DNA from: an uncultured Bacillota bacterium
GTDB lineage: Bacteria > Bacillota_I > Bacilli_A > Erysipelotrichales > Erysipelotrichaceae
Length of the DNA: 11,547 nt
Reading direction: 5' to 3'
Assembly: GCA_949287785.1 (NCBI GenBank)
Contig: CASEHR010000024.1
Coordinates: forward strand, 1 to 11,547
Shown here: in pieces, positions 1-6,330 of the stretch
Numbering within the stretch: the first letter of the stretch is position 1
How the letters are laid out: the number at the start of each line of letters is the position of its first letter
The notes under the pieces: model-generated
The model's database searches: none
What the model saw: only the letters and a program-made list of their open reading frames with translations
What the model was told of the DNA's origin: nothing
Position numbers and translations under genes: made by a program

Positions 1-57
1 GTTTCCCGACCTAACGGTTTTCAAGACCATCCCCTTCAGCCACTTGGGTATTTCTCC
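1..57 (-). tRNA. tRNA-Ser (anticodon TGA), 3' part cut by window edge
   Basis: On the minus strand the gene begins GGAGAAATACCC at position 57. It continues through a D-arm and an anticodon loop CTTGAAA, giving anticodon TGA, which reads UCA and related serine codons. The window ends in the region after the anticodon arm, where the long variable arm of a class II tRNA would begin, so the T-arm and 3' end are outside. It lies 2 nt after tRNA-Ile2 and belongs to the same transcript. The identity rests on the anticodon and on the 5' half, which resembles bacterial tRNA-Ser. Confidence 0.9.
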
Positions 58-59
58 AT

Positions 60-136
60 TGGTGGACCCTATAGGACTCGAACCTATGACCAACCGGTTA
101 TGAGCCGGTAGCTCTGACCAACTGCGCTAAGGGTCC
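60..136 (-). tRNA. tRNA-Ile2 (anticodon CAT, lysidine-type)
   Basis: The gene is 77 nt including an encoded CCA. The acceptor stem GGACCCT/AGGGTCC is perfectly paired, and the anticodon loop CTCATAA gives CAT. It is not the initiator: it lacks the C1-A72 mismatch, and the anticodon stem does not end in three consecutive G-C pairs. It is not the elongator Met tRNA either, because the neighbour at 143-219 fits that type much better. The sequence closely resembles the Bacillus tRNA-Ile(CAT), whose C34 is converted to lysidine by TilS so that it reads AUA. I infer the isoleucine identity from this resemblance; automatic tools may label it tRNA-Met. Confidence 0.85.
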
Positions 137-142
137 AATAAA

Positions 143-219
143 TGGTAGCGAGGGTGAGATTCGAACTCACGACCTCACGGGTATGAACCGAGCGCTCTGA
201 CCAACTAAGCTACCTCGCC
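143..219 (-). tRNA. tRNA-Met, elongator (anticodon CAT)
   Basis: The gene is 77 nt with encoded CCA. The acceptor stem GGCGAGG pairs with CCTCGCT, with a G-U at the first position. The anticodon loop is TTCATAC within GGTTCATACCC, as in the Bacillus elongator tRNA-Met. The missing C1-A72 mismatch and the different anticodon stem rule out the initiator. It sits 6 nt before tRNA-Ile2 and 16 nt after tRNA-Pro in the same transcript. Confidence 0.9.
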
Positions 220-235
220 ACTTACACGAAACACA

Positions 236-312
236 TGGTCGGGATGACAGGATTTGAACCTGCGACCCCTTGATCCCAAATCAAGTGCACTACCAAGCTG
301 TGCTACATCCCG
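236..312 (-). tRNA. tRNA-Pro (anticodon TGG)
   Basis: The gene is 77 nt with encoded CCA. The acceptor stem CGGGATG/CATCCCG is perfectly paired. The anticodon loop TTTGGGA gives TGG, and the T-arm contains GGTTCAAATCC. It is separated from tRNA-Arg upstream by 23 nt, the longest spacer in the cluster, which contains a run of seven T on the transcribed strand (see the terminator-like entry at 324-347). Confidence 0.95.
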
Positions 313-323
313 ACGACCCTTTT

Positions 324-347
324 AAAAAAACAACTGGCGCGCCCAGT
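324..347 (-). terminator. terminator-like hairpin at the 3' end of tRNA-Arg (candidate attenuator)
   Basis: On the minus strand ACTGG (347-343) can pair with CCAGT (337-333) around a five-base GCGCG loop. A TG and seven T follow immediately (332-324). This is the form of a short intrinsic terminator. The stem uses the 3' acceptor strand and CCA of tRNA-Arg, so it competes with the mature tRNA fold. It could cause partial termination before Pro-Met-Ile2-Ser. The stem is only 5 bp, and the T-run may be simple spacer sequence, so this is a tentative call. Confidence 0.3.
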
Positions 348-411
348 AGGACTTGAACCCGCAACCTTTTGATCCGTAGTCAAACGCTCTATCCAGTTGA
401 GCTATGGGCGC
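335..411 (-). tRNA. tRNA-Arg (anticodon ACG)
   Basis: The gene is 77 nt with encoded CCA. The acceptor stem GCGCCCA pairs with TGGGCGC and the discriminator is G. The anticodon loop CTACGGA gives ACG. In bacteria A34 of this tRNA is normally deaminated to inosine by TadA, so that CGU, CGC and CGA are read; that step is family knowledge and is not visible here. It is followed by the T-rich spacer before tRNA-Pro. Confidence 0.95.
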
Positions 412-422
412 ACATTAACAGG

Positions 423-508
423 TGGTGGGGGTAAAGGGACTTGAACCCTTACGGTATTGCTACCGCCGGATTTTAAGTCCGACGCGTCTACCAGTCCGCC
501 ATACCCCC
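423..508 (-). tRNA. tRNA-Leu (anticodon TAA)
   Basis: The gene is 86 nt with encoded CCA, a class II tRNA with a long variable arm. The acceptor stem GGGGGTA/TACCCCC is perfect. The anticodon loop CTTAAAA gives TAA, which reads UUA and UUG. The variable arm lies between the anticodon stem and the T-arm, which contains GGTTCAAGTCC. It lies 5 nt after tRNA-Cys and 11 nt before tRNA-Arg. Confidence 0.95.
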
Positions 509-513
509 GCTAG

Positions 514-587
514 TGGAGGTTCCTGCCAGATTCGAACTGGCGATCACAGAGTTGCAGTCTATTGCCTTACCACTTGGCTAAGGAACC
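514..587 (-). tRNA. tRNA-Cys (anticodon GCA)
   Basis: The gene is 74 nt with encoded CCA and is the first of the cluster. The acceptor stem GGTTCCT/AGGAACC is perfect. The discriminator base is T (U73), the known identity element of tRNA-Cys, and the anticodon loop CTGCAAC gives GCA. Its 5' end is about 12 nt downstream of the predicted transcription start of the cluster promoter. Confidence 0.95.
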
Positions 588-605
588 GAAACTTCGTGCT
601 TAATG

Positions 606-634
606 AGTATAGCAAACTCAAAGGCACATTTCAA
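606..634 (-). promoter_or_regulatory. sigma-A-type promoter of the tRNA cluster
   Basis: On the minus strand there is a -35 box TTGAAA (634-629), a spacer of exactly 17 bp and a -10 box TATACT (611-606). The sequence just upstream of the -35 box is AT-rich, resembling an UP element. The expected start is a G near 599, about 12 nt before tRNA-Cys. This gives the tRNA genes their own transcription, separate from the protein operon upstream. Confidence 0.8.
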
Positions 635-665
635 TAAGAAATTAGTGAAAAGTTTTCAACGATAT

Positions 666-689
666 GGCCCCTGTCATCTGACAAGGGCC
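666..689 (-). terminator. stem-loop after the aminopeptidase gene (weak terminator candidate)
   Basis: GGCCCTTGTCA and TGACAGGGGCC on the minus strand form an 11-bp inverted repeat with one G-T pair, separated by 2 nt. In practice the loop would be a little larger. It lies 10 nt after the aminopeptidase stop codon and about 30 bp upstream of the tRNA promoter. The stem is strong, but the sequence after it on the transcribed strand (ATATCGTTG) has no T-run. It may be an imperfect terminator, an mRNA 3'-end stabiliser, or may allow read-through into the tRNA cluster. Confidence 0.45.
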
Positions 690-699
690 GTAAAAAGAC

Positions 700-1935
700 T
701 CAGATACAGAAATTGCCGTCCTTAAATACTTCAATATGATCGCCATCATACGTTTCACCGATGATCGACATATCTTCACTGCCAAACATGAAATCGACAT
801 GATCCATCGATTTGTTGCCACCGGCAGCATAAAGTTCATCTTCGCTCATCTCTTCACCACCTTTGACGGTTGTCGGATAACAAGCGCCCAGGGCTAAGTG
901 ACAGGAGGCATTTTCGTCAAATAAGGTATTGTAAAACAATACTCCGAGTTTTGAGATCGGTGACTCATATGAAATGAGCGCAACTTCACCCAATGATCTT
1001 GTACCTTCATCACCATTTAAAATCTGATCGAGAGTCGCCTGGTTATCATCGCTTTTAGCATCGATAACCTGTCCGTCTTTAAAAGTCAGAGTGAATTTCT
1101 CAATGAGATTGCCGCCATAAGCCAATGGTTTGGTACTCACGACCGTACCGTCTATATGACGACGATCGGGCATGGTGAAGACCTCTTCGGTCGGAATATT
1201 CGGATTGAAGATCTGCCCGTCCGGTGTCCTTTCATCACCGCCGCACCAGATATGATCTTTCACAAGGCCGACAGTCAGATCGGTCCCATACTTGTTTTTA
1301 AAGTGCAAAGACTTGAAATTATAGGCATTCAGCTTATGGGAATGGTCGTGCATCAAAGCGTTGTGATCATTCCATGTATCGATGACATCTTTGCCCTCAA
1401 AGACTCTCGACGTATAAAGTATCGCATCCCAAAGTTTATTATAGGCTTCCTCTTCAGACAGATCGGGAAATACTTTTTTCGCCCAATGCTTATTAGGATA
1501 AGCGATGATCGACCATTGTCCGATATTGTTCATGGTGTAATACTGGAATGGGGCGCTGGCTTTCATCCTTTCAAGCCTTACCGCCTTGACCTTATCCTGA
1601 TCGATACCTTTTAACAGTTCCGGATCATCACTGATGATATTGAGCATGCAGACGCCTTTTTCGATCTGCCACTTCGTCCGGTCGATCTGCCATGACGGGA
1701 CCTCCTTTAAAGTATCGGTATCGACATTTTCATAATCCAGTCTCGTTATATCGTCATCACTCCATCTGACCTCGACCTTCCCTGCTCCATAAGCATAAGC
1801 TGCCTCAACCACTAAACGGACGAACTCATATGCTTCGACCGGTGCACTGATGATGACCGGCTGTCCCTTTTTGGGATTGACACCGAGTTCGACAGCTAAC
1901 TTGGCAAATTGTTCTAACTGATATTGTGTAGGCAT
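700..1935 (-). CDS. aminopeptidase, M29 family (AmpS/PepS-like)
   Basis: This 411-residue protein matches the usual length of M29 metallo-aminopeptidases, cytoplasmic enzymes that remove N-terminal residues from peptides using a two-metal centre. The C-terminal catalytic half has the expected ligands in order: the Glu pair at 250-251 in PTEEVFTMPD, Glu317 in GEVAL, His346 in SCHLALG, Tyr353 in CYP, and His379 and Asp381 in DHVDFM. This spacing is nearly that known for the Thermus family member. The first roughly 200 residues form the variable N-terminal domain. The open frame extends 18 codons further upstream, but the ATG at 1935 is preceded by GGAGGG at good spacing and gives the family's normal start (MPTQYQLEQFAKLAVELG). 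The upstream extension overlaps the ROK gene and is unlikely. It starts 1 nt after the ROK stop codon and is the last gene of the operon. It resembles Bacillus AmpS, but the exact substrate preference cannot be read from sequence. Confidence 0.93.
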   Translation of the reverse strand: MPTQYQLEQFAKLAVELGVNPKKGQPVIISAPVEAYEFVRLVVEAAYAYGAGKVEVRWSDDDITRLDYENVDTDTLKEVPSWQIDRTKWQIEKGVCMLNIISDDPELLKGIDQDKVKAVRLERMKASAPFQYYTMNNIGQWSIIAYPNKHWAKKVFPDLSEEEAYNKLWDAILYTSRVFEGKDVIDTWNDHNALMHDHSHKLNAYNFKSLHFKNKYGTDLTVGLVKDHIWCGGDERTPDGQIFNPNIPTEEVFTMPDRRHIDGTVVSTKPLAYGGNLIEKFTLTFKDGQVIDAKSDDNQATLDQILNGDEGTRSLGEVALISYESPISKLGVLFYNTLFDENASCHLALGACYPTTVKGGEEMSEDELYAAGGNKSMDHVDFMFGSEDMSIIGETYDGDHIEVFKDGNFCI

Positions 1936-1936
1936 A

Positions 1937-2833
1937 TTATAGACCCTCCGCCTTGACCAGCATCGCTGCTCCCACAACGCCCGGTTCATCCAAGACCGCC
2001 TTTACGATCTCAACATCCCTGAGCTTCTCATGAACCATCGAACGATAGTAAGCTTTGATACGATCAAAATACAACTCGCTGTTGTTCTGCGCAACACCGC
2101 CGCCAATTACGTATATGTAAGGATCGACGACGCAGGCTATCATCGACATCATCTGGGCAAAGTCATAAGACATCTCATCAATGATCTTGACAGCTTCAGG
2201 ATCACCGTTACGGCAAGCATCAAATACATCCTTGGTCGTTTCCGTACCTAAGATCTCTTTTCCTTTTCGGGCGATTGCCGGGCCTGATGCTTCATTCTCA
2301 ACGGCACCGGCATTCAAATAATTATACTTGGGACGAGTGCGATCGATGATGATATTGGCGATCTCACCGGCATAGCCTCTTTTCCCGGATACCGTTTTAC
2401 CATTGATGATAAGCGCTCCGCCGATACCGGTCGAATGCGTAATATAGTAAACGATCGGCAATCCTTTACCGGCGCCCAAAAGTGCCTCAGCCAGCCCGGC
2501 AACATTGGCATCGTTATCCATAAAGACCGGGATGCCTAAAGCCTCCTTCAGCGTGGCGACGACGGGATAACCTTCAAAACCTGGTACATTGGTCGCGATC
2601 GTCATACAGCCGTTTTCAACATCGACCGGTCCCGGTACACCGATACCGACACCGGCACATTCTTTGTAATCGCTGATACGCTTGACCATATCGACGATAT
2701 GATCCAAGACGACCTTTGGCCCCTGGTTAGCATAAGACGGCTCTTTAATGTCCTCTAAGATATGGCCGTTTTCATCGATCTTGGCAACCCGGACATTCGT
2801 TCCGCCAAGGTCGACACCAATATAAAGACTCAT
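1937..2833 (-). CDS. ROK-family sugar kinase-like protein lacking the zinc motif
   Basis: This 298-residue protein has the actin-like ATPase fold of ROK (repressor, ORF, kinase) proteins, with no N-terminal DNA-binding domain, so it is of the kinase type. Visible motifs are phosphate-1 DLGGTN (8-13), the catalytic region MDNDAN with Asp108, phosphate-2 STGIGGALIINGK (134-146) and a C-terminal IGGGV (243-247). ROK kinases normally carry EIGH followed by CxCGxxGCxE, which binds structural zinc. Here the matching positions read EIAN (157-160) and YNYLNAGAVE (170-179), so the His and all three Cys are absent. In ROK kinases that His also contacts the sugar. ATP-dependent phosphorylation of a hexose such as glucose is the default guess, but the changes near the sugar site make the substrate uncertain. 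The start ATG overlaps the rimO stop (ATGA), with GGAGG 7 nt upstream. Confidence 0.85.
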   Translation of the reverse strand: MSLYIGVDLGGTNVRVAKIDENGHILEDIKEPSYANQGPKVVLDHIVDMVKRISDYKECAGVGIGVPGPVDVENGCMTIATNVPGFEGYPVVATLKEALGIPVFMDNDANVAGLAEALLGAGKGLPIVYYITHSTGIGGALIINGKTVSGKRGYAGEIANIIIDRTRPKYNYLNAGAVENEASGPAIARKGKEILGTETTKDVFDACRNGDPEAVKIIDEMSYDFAQMMSMIACVVDPYIYVIGGGVAQNNSELYFDRIKAYYRSMVHEKLRDVEIVKAVLDEPGVVGAAMLVKAEGL

Positions 2834-4134
2834 ATTATATCCTCCTTTACCTCCGTGTATAAGTCATATGTTTCAGCTCTTTGAACGACGACCGGATAAA
2901 ACCCGCCGATCTTAAGCTCTTTTGAAGAATATACATATATCTTGCCATCGACATCATCAGGCGCTTGCGCATATGATCTTGCCGTATAACGGTCAAAAAG
3001 CGTCTCGTAATCTTCGATCATGACCTCGATCGTATTACCTATCTTAACGGCATTCTTTTCCCTGACGATGTCAAGTTGTGTCCTCATCAGAATATCAAGA
3101 CGTCTTTTCGCATCTTCTTCAGTGACCGTTTCATTCATATTGTACGCTTCGGTTCCTTCTTCCTTTGAAAAAGTAAATGCACCGAGCGAATCAAACCCGA
3201 TCTCTTTGACCAGTTTCAATGTATCATTGAAAGTCTCTTCAGTTTCATGCGGAAAGCCGGTGATCAAAGTCGTACGCAAAACCGCATCAGGAAACATTTC
3301 CCTGATCTTAGCGATCCTCTCTTTGATCAGTGCCACCGACCCCCGACGATTCATCAGCTTTAGAATCCGATCATTGCCATATTGAATCGGAATATCAAAA
3401 TACGGGATGACACTCCGACACTCTTTCATCGTTTCAAGCAAGCTATCATCGATCTCATCGGGATACATATACAATATCCTGATCCATTTAAATCCCAGCT
3501 CATCCAGTCTTTTGAGCAGATTCTTCAGACTGAACTCACCATACAGATCGTGACCGTAATACGTCGTGTCCTGTGCGATGATATTCAGCTCCTTGACTCC
3601 TCTGTCCTTTAACATTTGCGCTTCCTTATATAGATCTTCGATCGCATAAGACCTGCAGTCACCTCTGATCAAAGGGATCGCACAATAAGCACAACGATTA
3701 TCGCAGCCGTCAGAAATCTTCAAATAAGCGAAATGACCGGGAGTTACTAAAGAACGCTCGGCTTTAAACGGGACGATATCGTTCTGATTTAAAAGATCAC
3801 TCAATATCTCATCGAGCCTTTGATAATCATCGATCCTGATAAAGGCATCGACTTCCGGAATCTCCTTTTCAAGCTCTTCTTTGTACCGTTGTGACAAACA
3901 ACCGCAGACGATCAGTTTTTTCAGACGTCCGCTTTTATAATCTGCCATCTCCAAAATCGTATCGATCGCTTCTTTTTTGGCGCTTTCGATAAATCCGCAT
4001 GTATTGATGATGATAACATCACATAAACTGGGATCACTGACGATCTTAATGCCGCATTTTTTGAACATGCCCAGAATATATTCGCTGTCGACCAGGTTCT
4101 TGGCACAACCCAAAGATATTAATCCCAGATTCAT
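2830..4134 (-). CDS. rimO: ribosomal protein S12 methylthiotransferase RimO
   Basis: This 434-residue radical-SAM methylthiotransferase is predicted to add a methylthio group to the conserved aspartate of ribosomal protein S12. The N-terminal domain has cluster ligands Cys10 (SLGCAKNLVDSE, typical of RimO), Cys46 (NTCGF) and Cys79 (CGCL). The radical-SAM motif CxxxCxxC is Cys144, Cys148, Cys151, followed by IPLIRGD. A C-terminal TRAM domain spans about 365-430 and includes RSYAQAPDDVDG, also typical of RimO rather than MiaB. One oddity is DIPIQYGND, where the family usually has QH: the His is Tyr252. The frame extends 7 codons upstream, but the ATG at 4134 has GGAGGG 7-8 nt upstream and fits the family start. 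It overlaps the Gx transporter stop by 4 nt (ATGA) and the ROK start at its other end. Confidence 0.92.
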   Translation of the reverse strand: MNLGLISLGCAKNLVDSEYILGMFKKCGIKIVSDPSLCDVIIINTCGFIESAKKEAIDTILEMADYKSGRLKKLIVCGCLSQRYKEELEKEIPEVDAFIRIDDYQRLDEILSDLLNQNDIVPFKAERSLVTPGHFAYLKISDGCDNRCAYCAIPLIRGDCRSYAIEDLYKEAQMLKDRGVKELNIIAQDTTYYGHDLYGEFSLKNLLKRLDELGFKWIRILYMYPDEIDDSLLETMKECRSVIPYFDIPIQYGNDRILKLMNRRGSVALIKERIAKIREMFPDAVLRTTLITGFPHETEETFNDTLKLVKEIGFDSLGAFTFSKEEGTEAYNMNETVTEEDAKRRLDILMRTQLDIVREKNAVKIGNTIEVMIEDYETLFDRYTARSYAQAPDDVDGKIYVYSSKELKIGGFYPVVVQRAETYDLYTEVKEDII

Positions 4135-4622
4135 TTTTTTACCCTCCTGATACATTCGTTAGCGATAAAACCGGTCAAAAAGCCCGTGGCGACCGATGAT
4201 ATCGCCAATATAGGAAACAGGGCGAAAACACCCGCTTGTTCGTAGAAAAAGATGACGACGATGACCTGACCTAAGCTATGAGCGATCGCACTCATCATCG
4301 ATATAAACCACATCGACGCTTTCATTTTATGCATCATGATGATAACGATCGAAGACAACAAGACACCACCGAAAGAGATGAAAAAGGTCGTTCCGAAGAT
4401 AACACCTCTTAATAAAGATCCGATCGTGACACGCATAGCATTGACGATGATCATCTCTTTTGTCCCTAAAACTTCGACCGTGATCAAAGCGATGATGTTG
4501 GCAAGACCAAAGCGAATCCCGAATTGGATCGGCGGAATAAAATAACTTTCGACCAGATTGATGACGATTGCCAGGGCACTCAGCATCGTCACATAGGTCA
4601 ACCGCTTCGTTTTTGAGTTCAT
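4131..4622 (-). CDS. Gx transporter family membrane protein (Hpre_diP_synt_I type)
   Basis: This 163-residue integral membrane protein has several hydrophobic segments. It opens with a short basic N-terminus (MNSKTKRLTYVTMLSAL), followed by a typical pattern including IPPIQFGIRFGLANI. That pattern and its pairing with a NusG-domain-II gene place it in the family historically annotated as heptaprenyl diphosphate synthase component I, now often called Gx transporter and resembling ECF-type S components. EetB of flavin-based electron-transfer loci belongs here, as I recall. The transported substrate is unknown. The frame extends 35 codons upstream, but the ATG at 4622 is preceded by AGGTGG at 7 nt and overlaps the previous stop as TGATG, so I chose it. 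The stop overlaps the rimO start. Confidence 0.8.
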   Translation of the reverse strand: MNSKTKRLTYVTMLSALAIVINLVESYFIPPIQFGIRFGLANIIALITVEVLGTKEMIIVNAMRVTIGSLLRGVIFGTTFFISFGGVLLSSIVIIMMHKMKASMWFISMMSAIAHSLGQVIVVIFFYEQAGVFALFPILAISSVATGFLTGFIANECIRRVKK

Positions 4623-4975
4623 CAGTTCACCACCTGGATCGTGATTCCGTTCGGAATACATATGATAGGTGAAAATACACCGAGACTCGGCACCCATCCG
4701 ACATTGACACAGTTCTGATTCGGACAATCGACATCGATAGCCCGATAACGCCCATCCTTGACTTCGATGTGGAATTTACCATTTGGCACATCAAGTTCAT
4801 AATAATTATCTTCGTTCATATCAAAAGTCAAGACAACAGATGTCTGGCCTGTTTCAGGATCCTGATACAGCACTTCGACTGATGTCTGATCTCTGTTTAT
4901 AAAATAAAAGATGATCAAAGCAATAAATGACACCGCTAAGATGATCGTTACTATCATTACTTCTCTTTTTTTCAT
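4622..4975 (-). CDS. NusG domain II-containing membrane-anchored protein
   Basis: This 117-residue protein has one N-terminal membrane segment (about 7-27) and then a small extracytoplasmic domain. That domain has the NusG-domain-II pattern: CPNQNCVNVGW at 84-94, then ICIPNG around 105-110, with Cys84, Cys89 and Cys106. Proteins of this type are commonly found beside Gx transporter genes, and EetA of electron-transfer loci is, as I recall, of this type. The CxxxxC pair suggests a redox or metal-linked role outside the membrane, which is inference. The start ATG overlaps the MATE stop (ATGA). Only a weak AAGG lies upstream, so translation probably depends on coupling with the MATE gene. Confidence 0.82.
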   Translation of the reverse strand: MKKREVMIVTIILAVSFIALIIFYFINRDQTSVEVLYQDPETGQTSVVLTFDMNEDNYYELDVPNGKFHIEVKDGRYRAIDVDCPNQNCVNVGWVPSLGVFSPIICIPNGITIQVVN

Positions 4976-6330
4976 TTTGCTACTGCCTTGGTTAGATCTC
5001 TGGCCCAGATCCCGCTACGGTAGCGCTGCATCGTAAATACCAGGCGGACCAGTTGCTCGATCTGACATATCAATAATACCAAAACGATATCAGTAATGCC
5101 AAGATATATCGAAATGAAAGCCAGTGGGATTCCGACAAGATACATGATTCCCGAATCGAGAAAATTCATTATCTTCGCATCTCCGCCAGCCCTTAATGTG
5201 CTGAACATCATATAGTTGAACATCCGCAAGAATGCCTTGAGCGAAAAGACAGCCAATAAGCCGCCGGCAACATCATAAGTAACAGGATCACTGATCGAAA
5301 AAAGATTCAGGATCGGTCCCTTGAAAACCATCATGATAAAGACGATCGAAAGCCCAAGGAATAGACCAAGACCAAGCTGGTAGTTGGATTCCTCTTTGGC
5401 TTTGGCGATCTTCCCCTCACCCAGTCTTGAACCGATGAGGACCGATACAGCTCCGCCATAACCATGGACCGCAAACAAGAACATGTTGAAGACCTGATTA
5501 GCCACATAATACGCATCCATATTCTTCGTCCCAAGCATTCCAAAGGCTTTGACGAATAGGGTCGATCCAAAACCGAAAAAAATCTCATTGACAATCAGAG
5601 GAAGAGCCTTAAATAAAATCGGTCTGATAAAATCGATCTTGAGATCGAACAGATCGCGAAGTGAAGTGTAGAAGATCGGTTTTTTATAAAGCATATATAC
5701 AAAATAGGTCGCTAAGACGATGCATTGGGCGATCAGAGTACCCAAGGCTGCTCCGGCAACCCCGATCTTCATCACATAGATGAATAAGGCATTGAAACAG
5801 ACATTGGCAATACCGCCGATCAGCGACATGATGAAAGGTAATTTCGTATTCTGGCTTGATCTGTACATGACATTGAAAGACATGTTTAAAGCACTGGGAA
5901 TAGTACTCATGATCGCAATATTCAGATAACTTTGCGAATGAGTGAGGATTTCAGGGTCATCCAGATAAAACAGAAGGATATTCTGCGAGAAAAACAAGGC
6001 GACGATCGCCCAGAAAAAAGCATTGACCAGAGTCAAAACGAAAGAAAGGCCCATCGTACGGGTCATGTTGCGGTATTGTCTAGCCCCATAGAACTGAGCT
6101 GCGTAGATCGCGATACCGGAGGTTATACCCCAGGATATGCCATCATGCAAAGTGAGAAACTGGCCGGCATTGCCGACAGCTGTCACCATACCGATCGATG
6201 ACACCATTATCGAATCAACTATCGACATACACGACGATAACAGCATCGTCATCGCCAGCGGCATCGCCACTCTGAAAGTCCGCTCATAAAAATCCCTTGG
6301 ACCGATATAGTGCCGTAAAAAGGCGATCAT
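4972..6330 (-). CDS. MATE family efflux transporter
   Basis: This 452-residue polytopic membrane protein has the usual length and hydrophobic pattern (about 12 segments) of multidrug and toxic compound extrusion transporters. Typical features are the N-terminal MPLAMTMLLSSCMSIVDSIM (23-42) and SGIAIYAAQFYGAR (71-84), with the two six-helix halves repeated. Such proteins export cationic compounds using Na+ or H+ gradients; neither substrate nor ion can be told from the sequence. The start ATG at 6330 overlaps the helicase stop (ATGA), with AGGGAAAG upstream inside the helicase gene. Its stop overlaps the NusG-II start. It is part of the seven-gene minus-strand unit. Confidence 0.9.
   Translation of the reverse strand: MIAFLRHYIGPRDFYERTFRVAMPLAMTMLLSSCMSIVDSIMVSSIGMVTAVGNAGQFLTLHDGISWGITSGIAIYAAQFYGARQYRNMTRTMGLSFVLTLVNAFFWAIVALFFSQNILLFYLDDPEILTHSQSYLNIAIMSTIPSALNMSFNVMYRSSQNTKLPFIMSLIGGIANVCFNALFIYVMKIGVAGAALGTLIAQCIVLATYFVYMLYKKPIFYTSLRDLFDLKIDFIRPILFKALPLIVNEIFFGFGSTLFVKAFGMLGTKNMDAYYVANQVFNMFLFAVHGYGGAVSVLIGSRLGEGKIAKAKEESNYQLGLGLFLGLSIVFIMMVFKGPILNLFSISDPVTYDVAGGLLAVFSLKAFLRMFNYMMFSTLRAGGDAKIMNFLDSGIMYLVGIPLAFISIYLGITDIVLVLLICQIEQLVRLVFTMQRYRSGIWARDLTKAVAK

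Noticed and set aside
60..136. Initiator tRNA-fMet
   Set aside because: The acceptor stem is fully paired with G1-C72 and the anticodon stem lacks three consecutive G-C pairs, so it does not fit the initiator.
422..637. 71-codon plus-strand open frame starting MVGVKGLEPL
   Set aside because: It lies antisense to tRNA-Leu and tRNA-Cys. Frames of this kind are well-known false proteins from tRNA complements.
1156..1614. 152-codon plus-strand frame antisense to the aminopeptidase
   Set aside because: It is fully inside a well-supported gene on the other strand and has no ribosome binding site or recognisable domain.
1936..1989. 18-codon N-terminal extension of the aminopeptidase
   Set aside because: It overlaps the 3' end of the ROK gene in another frame, while the ATG at 1935 has a GGAGGG site and the family's usual N-terminus.
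3020..3385. 121-codon plus-strand frame inside rimO
   Set aside because: It is a shadow of the rimO coding frame on the opposite strand, with low-complexity serine-rich content and no start signal.
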